A stretch of DNA of 64,000 bases from Orobanche coerulescens (lineage: Eukaryota > Streptophyta > Magnoliopsida > Lamiales > Orobanchaceae): NCBI GenBank assembly GCA_033398695.1, contig JAWKAU010000217.1, positions 124,001 through 188,000 on the forward strand, read 5' to 3'. The notes beneath the pieces were generated by a model. The model worked only from the letters and a program-made list of their open reading frames with translations. It was not told where the DNA came from and did no database searches. The position numbers and the translations under genes were made by a program. This document shows, piece by piece, positions 11,156-24,322 of this stretch (position 1 is the stretch's first letter; the number at the start of each line of letters is the position of its first letter).

Positions 11156-11780
11156 AAGTCAGCTGATGATTAAAAGTTTTGATTACATCTGTCACAGATG
11201 CTTCCGAACTCTGTGGTGAGAAAAACTCTCGGATCTTTGCCTCTCTAACTGGAAGAAGACAATACTGTGCTTCCATCATTAGTTTGAATTCCGTCCAATC
11301 CGCATTATGATTCTTGGGTCGAATAGCTTCCCACCAATCAAAGGCCTCCCCAATCAGAAAATACTGGGCAATGGGAACCTTCCGGTCCTCGGGACAGTTA
11401 AGACCCGCGAATATCTTCTCTAACTCCTTAAGCCAATGATCCCAAGTAAGTGCCTCAGCAGATCCGTCAAATTTTGGAGGGTGCAATTTGACCACCTCAG
11501 CAAGCCACCTGTCTCCCCGGTTATCCTCGTGGTGCTGCTGTCCCATCGCCGTCTGCATGCGGTCAACTACCTGGGCGAACTGGTTTATCTGCGCCACCAC
11601 CTGTTGAAGCACTCCCGGCATGTTAGGATTTTCGTCGTCATTCGCTGATCCTTGCTGCCCTCCAGAATGGGAATCGGTTCGACTAGCTGATAATTCTGGG
11701 GTAGTTGCGGAATCCTCCTGTCTCATGTTACCCCGTCCGCGTCCACGACCGCGTCCGCGTCCACGTCCTCCTCTCAACAT
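11097..11780 (-). pseudogene. R3 gag, capsid part
   Basis: The start is placed at the ATG at 11780, directly followed by an Arg-Gly repeat tract; the open frame extends further upstream to 11837 but that part is leader. After a Gln/Ser-rich linker comes the retrotransposon Gag core: LHPPKFDGSAEALTWDHWL, then FDWWEA, then a Glu/Phe-rich helix region to about residue 215. This forms the particle shell. The frame runs out into a stop at 11097 after a shift around 11,120-11,160, so zinc knuckles and pol are not joined to it. The RG tract is partly a simple repeat of GGACGC-like units. Confidence 0.9.
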
Positions 11781-12023
11781 ACTGTAAACATAATTCTTCA
11801 ATATCCAGGACAAAGTTTTCGAAATAAAGCCCGTCAATACTCACAAAACAGTAATTAAGTAAAACGGTAGTATAAGAGATTAGGAGACTTACAACACGGT
11901 CCAAATGACGACTTTGGCTGAACAGTGATGTTACGAACGACCCGTAAATCAAATAACGTAAACAGACCCAACTAAAACCTGACTGCCAAGATAAACATGA
12001 ATCTTAGCTCCGATACCATATTC
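11781..12023 (-). other. R3 leader and primer-binding site
   Basis: This short untranslated leader sits between the 5' LTR and gag. The primer-binding site on the minus strand, 12007-12018, reads TGGTATCGGAGC. It starts five bases from the LTR end and is complementary to the 3' end of initiator-Met tRNA with one mismatch from TGGTATCAGAGC. Confidence 0.88.
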
Positions 12024-12503
12024 TGTAACACCCCAAGATATTCGGAAAATTACAGTGCTGTAAACCCTATAAGAAAGGATTTACAAGGCTAAATAAAAGA
12101 AATGTAAATATAAGACATCAATACCACGGAAATTCAAGTTTACAAAACCGATTCAACTGGTTCAACGAGTAATTAATACAACCATATCGAAAAGATATTA
12201 ATAATACATTCGTACTCGAAATCGAAAATGAATCAAGAAGACAATCAAAAGCAACGACAAACATCATCAACCCCTTCGCGTCACATCGGTATTGGTCGCT
12301 TTCCCGCTCCTCGGCTAACTGAACATCAAAACAAATGTCCACCCCCGAAGGGGTTAGCAAAACGATGCTAGTACAAGTATCATATTAAACAATTCGAATA
12401 TGCATCAACAATACATAACAAGATACACCACACGGACTTCCGCTACTGGAATCCGACAATGCGAATCCACAAGATTCCATTAACACAGCAAGGGTATTCC
12501 AAT

Positions 12504-12664
12504 GATCCAGCGCCCTCAGCATAGATCCCAAGATGATCCCGTCGGACCAACACGAGGTGGAAATAACCCGTCCAATGATCCAGCGCCCTCAGCCTAGATC
12601 CCAAGATGATCCCGTCGGACCAACACGAGGTGGACATCCGATCCAGCTCCCTCAGCATAGATCG
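12504..12664 (-). repeat. R3 5' LTR tandem module (three copies)
   Basis: Same three-copy GATCCAGCGCCCTCAGC module as in the 3' LTR. It lies about 1.3 kb downstream of the TATA-like box, hence within transcribed LTR sequence if that promoter is used. Confidence 0.8.
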
Positions 12665-13937
12665 CACAACAAACACAAACACAACTCATGCATACATATA
12701 AGCCAGATCGCCATGTCTATCAACATGAACATACAAACACTAGATAACGAATATCATGACAATTTAACGAAATAAATCTCATGTTCGACAACATGAATAA
12801 TCATACGCATTCTCAAAATACCAATATTAACATATTATGATACTTGCCTCGAAGATGGCAAGAACGAAACACTTCAATGATCTCAACACACTCGAAGGCC
12901 GCCTCCTTCGATCAACGTAGCAAGCTCGAACCTTAACAAAAGAAATGATATACAAATCATCTCAAGTCGAACGATTGCCTAACAATTCGGTCTACAGCCC
13001 AAAAGCTCAAAATATGCAATCTGCCTGAACCACTTAGCGTACGCTACGTACTCTACGTAGCGTGCGCTAAGCCTGCCTGTTAGCGTATGCTATCGTCTAA
13101 GTCTAGCGTACGCTAGCCATGTACTGACAGTTCTGCTCAGCCAACTGATTCGACTGATAACATAATGTACGTTACGTACCAAACGTAGCGTGCGTTAACT
13201 TATTCCCGATAGCGCACGTTAACTTACGTATGTTAGCCTGCGCTAACCGTGCATGGCAAATTACTACTGGTAGAAAACTGGATCTAATGGTGATGAACTC
13301 ATGAATTCTATGGTGATAATACATGTCATCCCCGTGCATACCATGCTCATAAGGTTTTGTGAAAGTTCTATACGGATTAAACGACTACGAGATACAAGGT
13401 TACGTATAATCATTACTACACCATAATTCATCTAGATCTTCAAGGAATATCCTAAGTTCAATCCGTTATATGTCCCAAAACGTATGATTCCTTTAAGTAA
13501 AGGTATAAGAACTTGAAAATCTCCATATACTGATCACAAATCGGTTTGAAGCTTCAGAATATGCTAGGAGTTCAAACACTAAAAAGGTTCAAAAGATTAT
13601 ACGAAGAATAAGTGCCGAAACGTCAAAATATCCTTCTTATACGTGATAATTCGACTATTAACGAATTAACTGACTAGATAAGCATGATCAAACGTCCTTC
13701 AGAATACTACTAATATTGGCGAAGAATCACCTACCTCAAAATAGCGAAGAACACGAAGGAACTTGAAGAAAATCCAACACCGAGAGCTTGAACACCAATC
13801 CCCAAAGATCTACAATCTTCAAACTCGAGCTAGGAGGATGATATGAGGGGTTTGAGGAGGGAGGAAGTAACTCTCTGAGCTCAAAAATTCGGATTTGGGA
13901 AAGTGGAAAATATCTGAAAATGAAAAAGTATGTTGTC

Positions 13938-13949
13938 CTATATATAGGA
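13938..13949 (-). promoter_or_regulatory. R3 5' LTR TATA-like box
   Basis: CCTATATATAGG, identical to the 3' LTR copy. It is the likely core promoter for leftward transcription of R3. Confidence 0.6.
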
Positions 13950-13958
13950 AATGGTTAT

Positions 13959-14263
13959 TAGCGCGCGCTAGTCCCTAATCGTAGCGTGCGCTAACGGCCA
14001 TACGAAGCTTACTGACTACACTGTACTCAGCCTTTAGCGTGCGCTACCCTCATGTGAGTAGCGTGCGCTAACGCGTTGACTTGGCTTTTTCCCGAAAGCC
14101 GTCCAGGTTTATCCCGACATAATCCGACCGAAATCCTCAGCCGATCTCACCTACCACCCTGTCTTAATCATGCTGACTACGTATAGCGCGCGCTAAGGTC
14201 ATGCACGCTGCGGCGCTATGGAAACCACTTAGCGACGCTACACATAGTCGATAGCGTGCGCTA
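13959..14263 (-). promoter_or_regulatory. R3 5' LTR palindrome cluster upstream of TATA
   Basis: TAGCGNNCGCTA-type 12-mers start about 10 bp upstream of the TATA-like box. Two copies are degraded to AGCGACGCTA or similar. Confidence 0.5.
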
Positions 14264-14413
14264 CATGCGCAGAATCACAATTTACATCACATTCCTGAAA
14301 TCATACGCTCAACAACATCGGATTATGAAACACGGAGAATAATACTCAGATAAAAGTGCAACAATTACAATGTCACAAGTTCTAAATACATAACAGAATT
14401 CTCGGGTATTACA

Positions 14414-14418
14414 CATGT
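14414..14418. other. R3 target-site duplication, right
   Basis: CATGT, exact match to 4761-4765; the satellite continues from here as CATGTGATGTAAG. Confidence 0.93.
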
Positions 14419-17400
14419 GATGTAAGATTGTTCATGCAGTCTTTCTCGAATGAACTATCACCAAATAGTCGGGATTTGAGCATCTTTTTACGGTTTTATA
14501 CATAGTTTTTGGTGCTCAATTTTCGTAACCGAAAAATTGTTTCATAATCGGACGAATTTCTACCAGGATGCTCCTACATGTGATATAAGATTGTTCATGC
14601 AGTCTTTCTCGAATGAACTATCACTAAATGATCGGAATTTGAGCTTCTTTTTACGGTTTTATACATTATTTTTGGTGCCCAATTTTCGTAACCGAAAAAT
14701 TGTTTCCGAATCGGACGAATTTCTACCAGAATGCTTCTACATGTGATATAAGATTGTTCATGGAGTCTTTCTCGAATGAACTATCACCAAATGGTCGGAA
14801 TTTGAGCGTCTTTTTACGGTTTTATACATAGTTTTTGGTGCTCAATTTTCGTAACCGAAAAATTGTTTTAGAATCGGATGAATTTCTACCAAAATGCTCC
14901 TACATGTGATCTAAGATTGTTTATGCAGTCTTTCTCGAATGAACTATCACCAAATGGTCGGAATTTGAGCGTTTTTTTACGGTTTTATACATAGTTTTTG
15001 GTGCCCAATTTTCGTAACCGAAAAATTATTTCGGAATCACACGAATTTATACCAAAATGATCCTACATGTGATGTAAGATTGTTCTTGCAGTCTTTCTCG
15101 AATGAACTATCACCAAATGGTCGGAATTTGAGCGTCTTTTTACGGTTTTATACATAGTTTTTTGTGCTCAATTTTGGTAACCGAAAAATTATTTCGGAAT
15201 CAGACGAATTTATACCAAAATGATCCTACATGTGATGTAAGATTGTTCATGCAGTCTTTCTCGAATGAACTATCACCAAATGGTCGGAATTTGAGCTTCT
15301 TTTTACGGTTTTATACATTATTTTTGGTGCTCAATTTTCGTAACCGAAAAATTGTTTCAGAATCGGACGAATTTCTACCAGAATGCTCAAACATGTGATA
15401 TAAGATTGTTCATGCAGTCTTTCTCGAATGAACTATCACTAAATGATCGGAATTTGAGCTTCTTTTTACGGTTTTATACATTATTTTTGGTGCCCAATTT
15501 TCGTAACCGAAAAATTGTTTCCGAATCGGACGAATTTCTACCAGAATGCTCCTACATGTGATATAAGATTGTTCATGCAGTCTTTCTCGAATGAACTATC
15601 ACCAAATGGTCGGAATTTGAGCTTCTTTTTACGGTTTTATACATAGTTTTTGGTGCTCAATTTTCGTAACCGAAAAATTATTTTAGAATCGGATGAATTT
15701 CTACCAGAATGCTCCTACATGTGATCTAAGATTGTTTATGTAGTCTTTCTCAAGTGAACTATCACCAAATGGTCGGAATTTGAGCGTTTTTTTACGGTTT
15801 TATACTTTGTTTTTGGTGCTCAATTTTCGTAACCGAAAAATTATTTCAGAATCGGACGAATTTCTACCAGAATGCTCCTACATGTGATATAAGATTGTTC
15901 ATGCAGTCTTTCTCGAATGAACTATCATTAAATGATCGGAATTTGAGCTTCTTTTTACGGTTTTATACATTATTTTTGGTGCCCAATTTTCGTAACCGAA
16001 AAATAATTTCCGAATCGGACGAATTTCCACCAGAATGCTCCTACATGTGATATAAGATTGTTCATGCAGTCTTTCTCGAATGAATTATCACCAAATGGTC
16101 GGAATTTGAGCTTCTTTTTACGGTTTTATACATAGTTTTTGGCGCTCAATTTTCGTAACCGAAAAATTGTTTTAGAATCGGATGAATTTCTACCATAATG
16201 CTCCTACATGTGATCTAAGATTGTTTATGCAGTCTTTCTCGAACGAACTATCACCAAATCGTCGGAATTTGAGCTTTTTTTACGGTTTTATACATAGTTT
16301 TTGGTGCCCAATTTTCAGAATCAAAAATTATTTTAATCGCATTTAATTTATACCAAAATGATCCTACATGTGATGTAAGATTGTTCATGCAGTCTTTCTC
16401 GAATGAACTATCATTAAATGATCGGAATTTGAGCTTCTTTTTACGGTTTTATACATTATTTTTGGTGCTCAATTTTCGTAACCGAAAAATTGTTTCAGAA
16501 TCGGACTAATTTCTACCATAATGCTCCTACATGTGATATAAGATTGTTCATGCAGTCTTTCTCGAATGAACTATCACTAAATGATCGGAATTTGAGCTTC
16601 TTTTTACGGTTTTATACATTATTTTGGTGCCCAATTTTCGTAACCGAAAAATTGTTTCAGAATCGGACTAATTTCTACCAGAATGCTCCTACATGTGATA
16701 TAAGATTGTTCATGCAGTCTTTCTCGAATGAACTATCACCAAATGATCGGAATTTGAGCTTCTTTTTACGGTTTTATACATTATTTTTGGTGCCCAATTT
16801 TCGTAACCGAAAAATTATTTCGGAATCAGACGAATTTATACCAAAATGATCCTACATGTGATGTAAGATTGTTCATGCAGTCTTTCTCGAATGAACTATC
16901 ATTAAATGATCGGAATTTGAGCTTCTTTTTACGGTTTTATACATTATTTTTGGTGCTCAATTTTCGTAACCGAAAAATTGTTTTAGAATCGGACGAATTT
17001 CTACCAGAATGCTACTACATGTGATCTAAGATTGTTCATGCAGTCTTTCTCGAATGAACTATCACCAAATGGTCGGAATTTGAGCGTCTTTTTACGATTT
17101 TATACATAGTTTTTGGTGCCCAATTTTCGTAACCGAAAAATTATTTCAGAATCAGACGAATTTATACCAAAATGATCCTACATGTGATGTAAGATTGTTC
17201 ATGCAGTCTTTCTCGAATGAACTATCACCAAATGGTCGGAATTTGAGCGTCTTTTTACGGTTTTATACATAGTTTTTGGTGCCCAATTTTGGTAACCGAA
17301 AAATTATTTCGGAATCAGACGAATTTATACCAAAATGATCCTACATGTGATGTAAGATTGTTCATGCAGTCTTTCTCGAATGAACTATCACTAAATGATC

Positions 17401-17849
17401 GGAATTTGAGCTTATTTTTACGGTTTTATACATTATTTTTGTTGCCCAATTTTCGTAACCGAAAAATTGTTTCCGAATCGGACGAATTTCGACCAGAATG
17501 CTCCTACATGTGATATAAGATTGTTCATGCAGTCTTTCTCGAATGAACTATCACCAAATGGTCGGAATTTGAGCTTCTTTTTACGGTTTTATACATAGTT
17601 TTTGGTGCTCAATTTTCGTAACCGAAAAATTGTTTTAGAATCGGATGAATTTCTACCATAATGCTCCTACATGTGATCTAAGATTGTTTATGCAGTCTTT
17701 CTCGAATGAACTATCACCAAATGGTCGGAATTTGAGCGTTTTTTTACGGTTTTATACATAGTTTTTGGTGCCCAATTTTCAGAATCCGAAAATTATTTCG
17801 GATCGCATTTAATTTATACCAAAATGATCCTACATGTGATGTAAGATTG

Positions 17850-20281
17850 TTCATGCAATCTTTCTCGAATGAACTATCATTAAATGATCGGAATTTGAGC
17901 TTCTTTTTACGGTTTTATACATTATTTTTGGTGCTCAATTTTCGTAACCGAAAAATTGTTTCAGAATCGGACTAATTTCTACCATAATGCTCCTACATGT
18001 GATGTAAGATTGTTCATGCAGTCTTTCTCGAATGAACTATCACTAAATGATCGGAATTTGAGCTTCTTTTTACGGTTTTATACATTATTTTGGTGCCCAA
18101 TTTTCGTAACCGAAAAATTGTTTCAGAATCGGACTAATTTCTACCAGAATGCTCTATGTGATATAAGATTGTTCATGCAGTCTTTCTCGAATGAATTATC
18201 ACCAAATGATCGGAATTTGAGCTTCTTTTTACGGTTTTATACATTATTTTTGGTGCCCAATTTTCGTAACCGAAAAATTGTTTCAGAATCGGACGAATTT
18301 CTACCAGAATGCTCCTACATGTGATATAAGATTGTTGATGCAGTCTTTCTCGAATGAGCTATCACCAAATGGTCGAATTTGAGCGTATTTTTACGGTTTA
18401 TACATAGTTTTTGGTGCTCAATTTTCGTAATCAAAAATTGTTTTAGAATCGGACAATTTCTACCGAATGCTACTACATGTGATCTAAGATTGTTCATGCA
18501 GTCTTTCTCGAATGAACTATCACCAAATGATCGGAATTTGAGCGTCTTTTTACGATTTTATACATAGTTTTTGGTGCCCAATTTTCGTAACCGAAAAATT
18601 ATTTCAGAATCAGACGAATTTATACCAAAATGATCCTACATGTGATGTAAGATTGTTCATGCAGTCTTTCTCGAATGAACTATCACCAAATGGTCGGAAT
18701 TTGAGCGTCTTTTTATGGTTTTATACATAGTTTTTGGTGCCCAATTTTGGTAACCGAAAAATTATTTCGGAATCAGACGAATTTATACCAAAATGATCCT
18801 ACATGTGATGTAAGATTGTTCATGCAGTCTTTCTCGAATGAACTATCACCAAATAGTCGGAATTTGAGCATCTTTTTACGGTTTTATACATACTTTTTTG
18901 TGCTCAATTTTCGTAACCGAAAAATTGTTTCAGAATCGGACGAATTTCTACCAGAATGCTCCTACATGTGATATAAGATTGTTCATGCAGTCTTTCTCGA
19001 ATGAACTATTTCTAAATGATCGGAATTTGGGCTTCTTTTTACGGTTTTATACATTATTTTTGGTGCCCAATTTTCGTAACCGAAAAATTGTTTCCGAATC
19101 GGACGAATTTCTACCAGAATGCTCCTACATGTGATATAAGATTGTTCATGTAGTCTTTCTCGAATGAACTATCACCAAATGGTCGGAAGTTGAGCGTCTT
19201 TTTACGGTTTTATAAATAGTTTTTGGTGCCCAATTTTGGTAACCGAAAAATTATTTCGGAATCAGACGAATACCAAAATGATCCTACATGTGATGTAAGA
19301 TTGTTCATGCAGTCTTTCTCGAATGAACTATCACTAAATGATCGGAATTTGAGCTTCTTTTTACGGTTTTATACATTATTTTTGTTGCCCAATTTTCGTA
19401 ACCGAAAAATTGTTTCCGAATCGGACGAATTTCGACCAGAATGCTCCTACATGTGATATAAGATTGTTCATGCAGTCTTTCTCGAATGAACTATCACCAA
19501 ATGGTCGGAATTTGAGCTTCTTTTTACGGTTTTATACATAGTTTTTGGTGCTCAATTTTCGTAACCGAAAAATTGTTTTAGAATCGGATGAATTTCTACC
19601 ATAATGCTCCTACATGTGATCTAAGATTGTTTATGCAGTCTTTCTCGAATGAACTATCACCAAATGGTCGGAATTTGAGCGTTTTTTTACGGTTTTATAC
19701 ATAGTTTTTGGTGCCCAATTTTCGTAACCGAAAAATTATTTCGGGATCAGACGAATTTATACCAAAATGATCCTACATGTGATGTAAGATTGTTCATGCA
19801 GTCTTTCTCGAATGAACTATCATTAAATGGTCGGAATTTGAGCTTCTTTTTACGGTTTTATACATAGTTTTTGGTGCTCAATTTTCGTAACCGAAAAATT
19901 ATTTTAGAATCGGACTAATTTCTACCATAATGCTCCTACATGTGATGTAAGATTGTTCATGCAGTCTTTCTCGAATGAACTATCACTAAAGGATCGGAAT
20001 TTGAGCTTCTTTTTACGGTTTTATACATTATTTTGGTGCCCAATTTTCGTAACCGAAAAATTGTTTCAGAATCGGACAAATTTCTACCAAAATGCTCCTA
20101 CATGTGATATAAGATTGTTCATGCAGTCTTTCTCGAATGAACTATCACCAAATGATCGGAATTTGAGCTTCTTTTTACGGTTTTATACATTATTTTTGGT
20201 GCCCAATTTTCGTAACCGAAAAATTGTTTCAGAATCGGACTAATTTCTACCAGAATGCTCCTACATGTGATATAAGATTGT
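17850..20281. repeat. Satellite higher-order repeat, copy 1
   Basis: This unit of about 2.43 kb (15 monomers) shares private marks with the next unit at a constant offset: ATGCAATCTT at 17,854, GCTCTATGTG at 18,151, ATTGTTGATG at 18,331, and an extra-T TTTTTTGTGCTC near 18,892. The boundaries are approximate, set where the marks stop matching. Confidence 0.75.
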
Positions 20282-22715
20282 TCATGCAATCTTTCTCGAA
20301 TGAACTATCATTAAATGATCGGAATTTGAGCTTCTTTTTACGGTTTTATACATTATTTTTGGTGCTCAATTTTCGTAACCGAAAAATTGTTTCAGAATCG
20401 GACTAATTTCTACCATAATGCTCCTACATGTGATGTAAGATTGTTCATGCAGTCTTTCTCGAATGAACTATCACTAAATGATCGGAATTTGAGCTTCTTT
20501 TTACGGTTTTATACATTATTTTGGTGCCCAATTTTCGTAACCGAAAAATTGTTTCAGAATCGGACTAATTTCTACCAGAATGCTCTATGTGATATAAGAT
20601 TGTTCATGCAGTCTTTCTCGAATGAACTATCACCAAATGATCGGAATTTGAGCTTCTTTTTACGGTTTTATACATTATTTTTGGTGCCCAATTTTCGTAA
20701 CCGAAAAATTGTTTCAGAATCGGACGAATTTCTACCAGAATGCTCCTACATGTGATATAAGATTGTTGATGCAGTCTTTCTCGAATGAACTATCACCAAA
20801 TGGTCAGAATTTGAGCGTATTTTTACGGTTTTATACATAGTTTTTGGTGCTCAATTTTCGTAACCGAAAAATTGTTTTAGAATCGGACGAATTTCTACCA
20901 GAATGCTACTACATGTGATCTAAGATTGTTCATGCAGTCTTTCTCGAATGAACTATCACCAAATGATCGGAATTTGAGCGTCTTTTTACGATTTTATACA
21001 TAGTTTTTGGTGCCCAATTTTCGTAACCGAAAAATTATTTCAGAATCAGACGAATTTATACCAAAATGATCCTACATGTGATGTAAGATTGTTCATGCAG
21101 TCTTTCTCGAATGAACTATCACCAAATGGTCGGAATTTGAGCGTCTTTTTATGGTTTTATACATAGTTTTTGGTGCCCAATTTTGGTAACCGAAAAATTA
21201 TTTCGGAATCAGACGAATTTATACCAAAATGATCCTACATGTGATGTAAGATTGTTCATGCAGTCTTTCTCGAATGAACTATCACCAAATAGTCGGAATT
21301 TGAGCATCTTTTAACGGTTTTATACATAATTTTTTGTGCTCAATTTTCGTAACCGAAAAATTGTTTCAGAATCGGACGAATTTCTACCAGAATGCTCCTA
21401 CATGTGATATAAGATTGTTCATGCAGTCTTTCTCGAATGAACTATTACTAAATGATCGGAATTTGGGCTTCTTTTTACGGTTTTATACATTATTTTTGGT
21501 GCCCAATTTTCGTAACAGAAAAATTGTTTCCGAATCGGACGAATTTCTACCAGAATGCTCCTACATGTGATATAAGATTGTTCATGCAGTCTTTCTCGAA
21601 TGAACTATCACCAAATGGTCGGAAGTTGAGCGTCTTTTTACGGTTTTATACATAGTTTTTGGTGCCCAATTTTGGTAACCGAAAAATTATTTCGGAATCA
21701 GACGAATTTATACCAAAATGATCCTACATGTGATGTAAGATTGTTCATGCAGTCTTTCTCGAATGAACTATCACTAAATGATCGGAATTTGAGCTTCTTT
21801 TTACGGTTTTATACATTATTTTTGTTGCCCAATTTTCGTAACCGAAAAATTGTTTCCGAATCGGACGATTTCGATCAGAATGCTCCTACATGTGATATAA
21901 GATTGTTCATGCAGTCTTTCTCGAATGAACTATCACCAAATGGTCGGAATTTGAGCTTCTTTTTACGGTTTTATACATAGTTTTTGGTGCTCAATTTTCG
22001 TAACCGAAAAATTGTTTTAGAATCGGATGAATTTCTACCATAATGCTCCTACATGTGATCTAAAATTGTTTATGCAGTCTTTCTCGAATGAACTATCACC
22101 AAATGGTCGGAATTTGAGCGTTTTTTTACGGTTTTATACATAGTTTTTGGTGCCCAATTTTCGTAACCGAAAAATTATTTCGGGATCAGACGAATTTATA
22201 CCAAAATGATCCTACATGTGATGTAAGATTGTTCATGCAGTCTTTCTCGAATGAACTATCATTAAATGGTCGGAATTTGAGCTTCTTTTTATGGTTTTAT
22301 ACATAGTTTTTGGTGCTCAATTTTCAGAATCAAAATTATTTTAGAATCGGACTAATTTCTACCATAATGCTCCTACATGTGATGTAAGATTGTTCATGCA
22401 GTCTTTCTCGAATGAACTATCACTAAAGGATCGGAATTTGAGCTTCTTTTTACGGTTTTATACATTATTTTGGTGCCCAATTTTCGTAACCGAAAAATTG
22501 TTTCAGAATCGGACAAATTTCTACCAAAATGCTCCTACATGTGATATAAGATTGTTCATGCAGTCTTTCTCGAATGAACTATCACCAAATGATCGGAATT
22601 TGAGCTTCTTTTTACGGTTTTATACATTATTTTTGGTGCCCAATTTTCGTAACCGAAAAATTGTTTCAGAATCGGACTAATTTCTACCAGAATGCTCCTA
22701 CATGTGATATAAGAT
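20282..22715. repeat. Satellite higher-order repeat, copy 2
   Basis: This copy repeats the marks of copy 1 at +2,431 (ATGCAATCTT 20,285; GCTCTATGTG 20,582; ATTGTTGATG 20,762) and at +2,435 to +2,440 further on. It indicates a recent unequal exchange or amplification of 15 monomers. Confidence 0.75.
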
Positions 22716-23108
22716 TGTTCATGCAGTCTTTATCGAATGAACTATCACTAAATGATCGGAATTTGAGCGTATTTTTACGGTTTTATACATTATTTTGGTG
22801 CCTAATTTTCGTAACCGAAAAATTGTTTCAGAATCGGACGAATTTCTACCAGAATGCTCCTACATGTGATATAAGATTGTTCATGCAGTCTTTCTCGAAT
22901 GAACTATCACCAAATGATCGGAATTTGAGCTTCTTTTTACGGTTTTATACATTATTTTTGGTGCCCAATTTTCATAACCGAAAAATTATTTCAGAATCAG
23001 ACGAATTTATACCAAAATGATCCTACATGTGATGTAAGATTGTTCATGCAGTCTTTCTCGAATGAACTATCACCAAATGGTTGGAATTTGAGCTTCTTTT
23101 TACGGTTT

Positions 23109-23113
23109 TATAT
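23109..23113. other. R4 target-site duplication, left
   Basis: TATAT here against TATAC at 30832-30836; the uninterrupted monomer reads TATAC, so the left copy has one changed base. Confidence 0.65.
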
Positions 23114-24052
23114 TGTAACACCCCCAGATTTAACCGGAAATATTACAGCGCCGTGGGCCCCGAGATGGAACCCACAAGGCTAAAAGAAATTTTCGCAAAC
23201 ATTTACAAATGCCCAAGAGGCCAACGACGGTACTATCTTTAAAAATTCACAAAGACTTATAAAATCCATTTATCAAAAACCGTCGTAAAAACTCATTTAA
23301 AATCGCGAGGCCAAACAGCCGACACTCAAAAGTTTAGAAAACGACTTCCAAAGCAACCTCAGTTACCAGATACCAAAAGGTCATTTCAAAATACTCACGC
23401 AGCGGAAAAAGACCAACCATAAGGATACTCTAGCAGCGGAATACGAGAACCAATCAAAAAACTCAATGCACACAACATGTCCTAGCCAGTATCCTCCGGG
23501 AAGCTCATCTCTTCACGACCGCTACAAGCTCGATACTCCAAGAACCTAAAAAGAAATCCCACGACGGGGTCAGCCATAATATCCAACAATGATAACCGTC
23601 ACATCGCATTAAGAATACATACCAATGAGAATAAGAATACGACCAATATAATCTTACCGCCATGACTTTACTTACTCAAGTAATTCTCATCAGAATAACC
23701 ATTAAACTCGAACATAATATTTGTATTGTACCTCAAACAATACTCAAGATCCTCAAACTATCATAACCAACTCACGATACGGAAATCTACCATTTCTGAC
23801 CAATACGATCCATCAAATAAAATCATCAAATCCCAAGACGATAACCAATTGTCCACCAAAGACAAGACCAAGGAAAATATGGAACATACCTCGAGATATG
23901 ATGTGCCACGATAATCATATCAGTCTAATCCGATATCAGAACAATGCAATGCGGACAAGGTCCTAACACAAGACCTACAAATGCATACTCATATGACAAC
24001 GTCAATATGCTCAAAAACAATAACAACTATGTATACTCAATGGAAATCCCAT

Positions 24053-24322
24053 GATCCAGCGCCCTCAGCATAGATCCCAAGATGATCCTACAAGATCAAC
24101 ACGAGGTGGATAACCAACAATATACATATGCACGACAATAACACAATACTGGGTAATCCAACAATCCAGCGCCCTCAGCATAGATCCCAAGATGATCCCG
24201 TCGGACCAACACGAGGTGGAAAAACCCGTCCAATGATCCAGCGCCCTCAGCATAGATCCCAAGATGATCCCGTCGGACCAACACGAGGTGGACATCCGAT
24301 CCAGCGCCCTCAGCATAGATCG
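24053..24322 (-). repeat. R4 3' LTR tandem module (four copies)
   Basis: Four copies of the GATCCAGCGCCCTCAGC module with unequal spacing; one copy has CCTACAAGATC in place of CCCGTCGGACC. The short open frames across it on both strands are repeat artefacts. Confidence 0.8.

Larger units (their letters stand above)
4766..14413 (-). mobile_element. R3: complete Ty3/gypsy chromovirus, 9.65 kb
   Basis: This is a full LTR retrotransposon in minus orientation: 5' LTR 12024-14413, primer site 12007-12018, gag, protease, RT, RNase H, integrase, chromodomain, polypurine tract at about 7126, 3' LTR 4766-7125. It is bounded by TG...CA ends and a perfect 5-bp duplication (CATGT), so it is one intact insertion into the satellite. 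The polyprotein frame is recognisable end to end but broken by at least five in-frame stops (8493, 9265, 9784, 10192 and the gag end) and several 1-nt shifts. The GPY/F module, C-terminal chromodomain and long LTRs fit the Tekay/Del clade. It cannot move autonomously as read. Confidence 0.95.
12024..14413 (-). repeat. R3 5' LTR
   Basis: 2,390 bp with TGTAACACCCC and GGGTATTACA ends. It contains the tandem GATCCAGCG module (12504-12664), the distal palindrome cluster (13035-13244), the TATA-like box (13938-13949) and the proximal palindrome cluster (13959-14263). Confidence 0.95.
14414..23113. repeat. 163-bp satellite, block 2 (about 53 monomers)
   Basis: This is the longest uninterrupted satellite run. 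The 163-bp monomer is kept throughout with 1-nt indels and two linked variants. Diagnostic mutations recur at fixed distances of about 2,431-2,440 bp (15 monomers), with other recurrences near 1,949 bp (12) and 1,463 bp (9). The array therefore has higher-order structure. Each monomer carries a dyad TTTTCG-TAAC-CGAAAA. No gene is present; the 60-123 codon frames are monomer artefacts. Confidence 0.97.
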
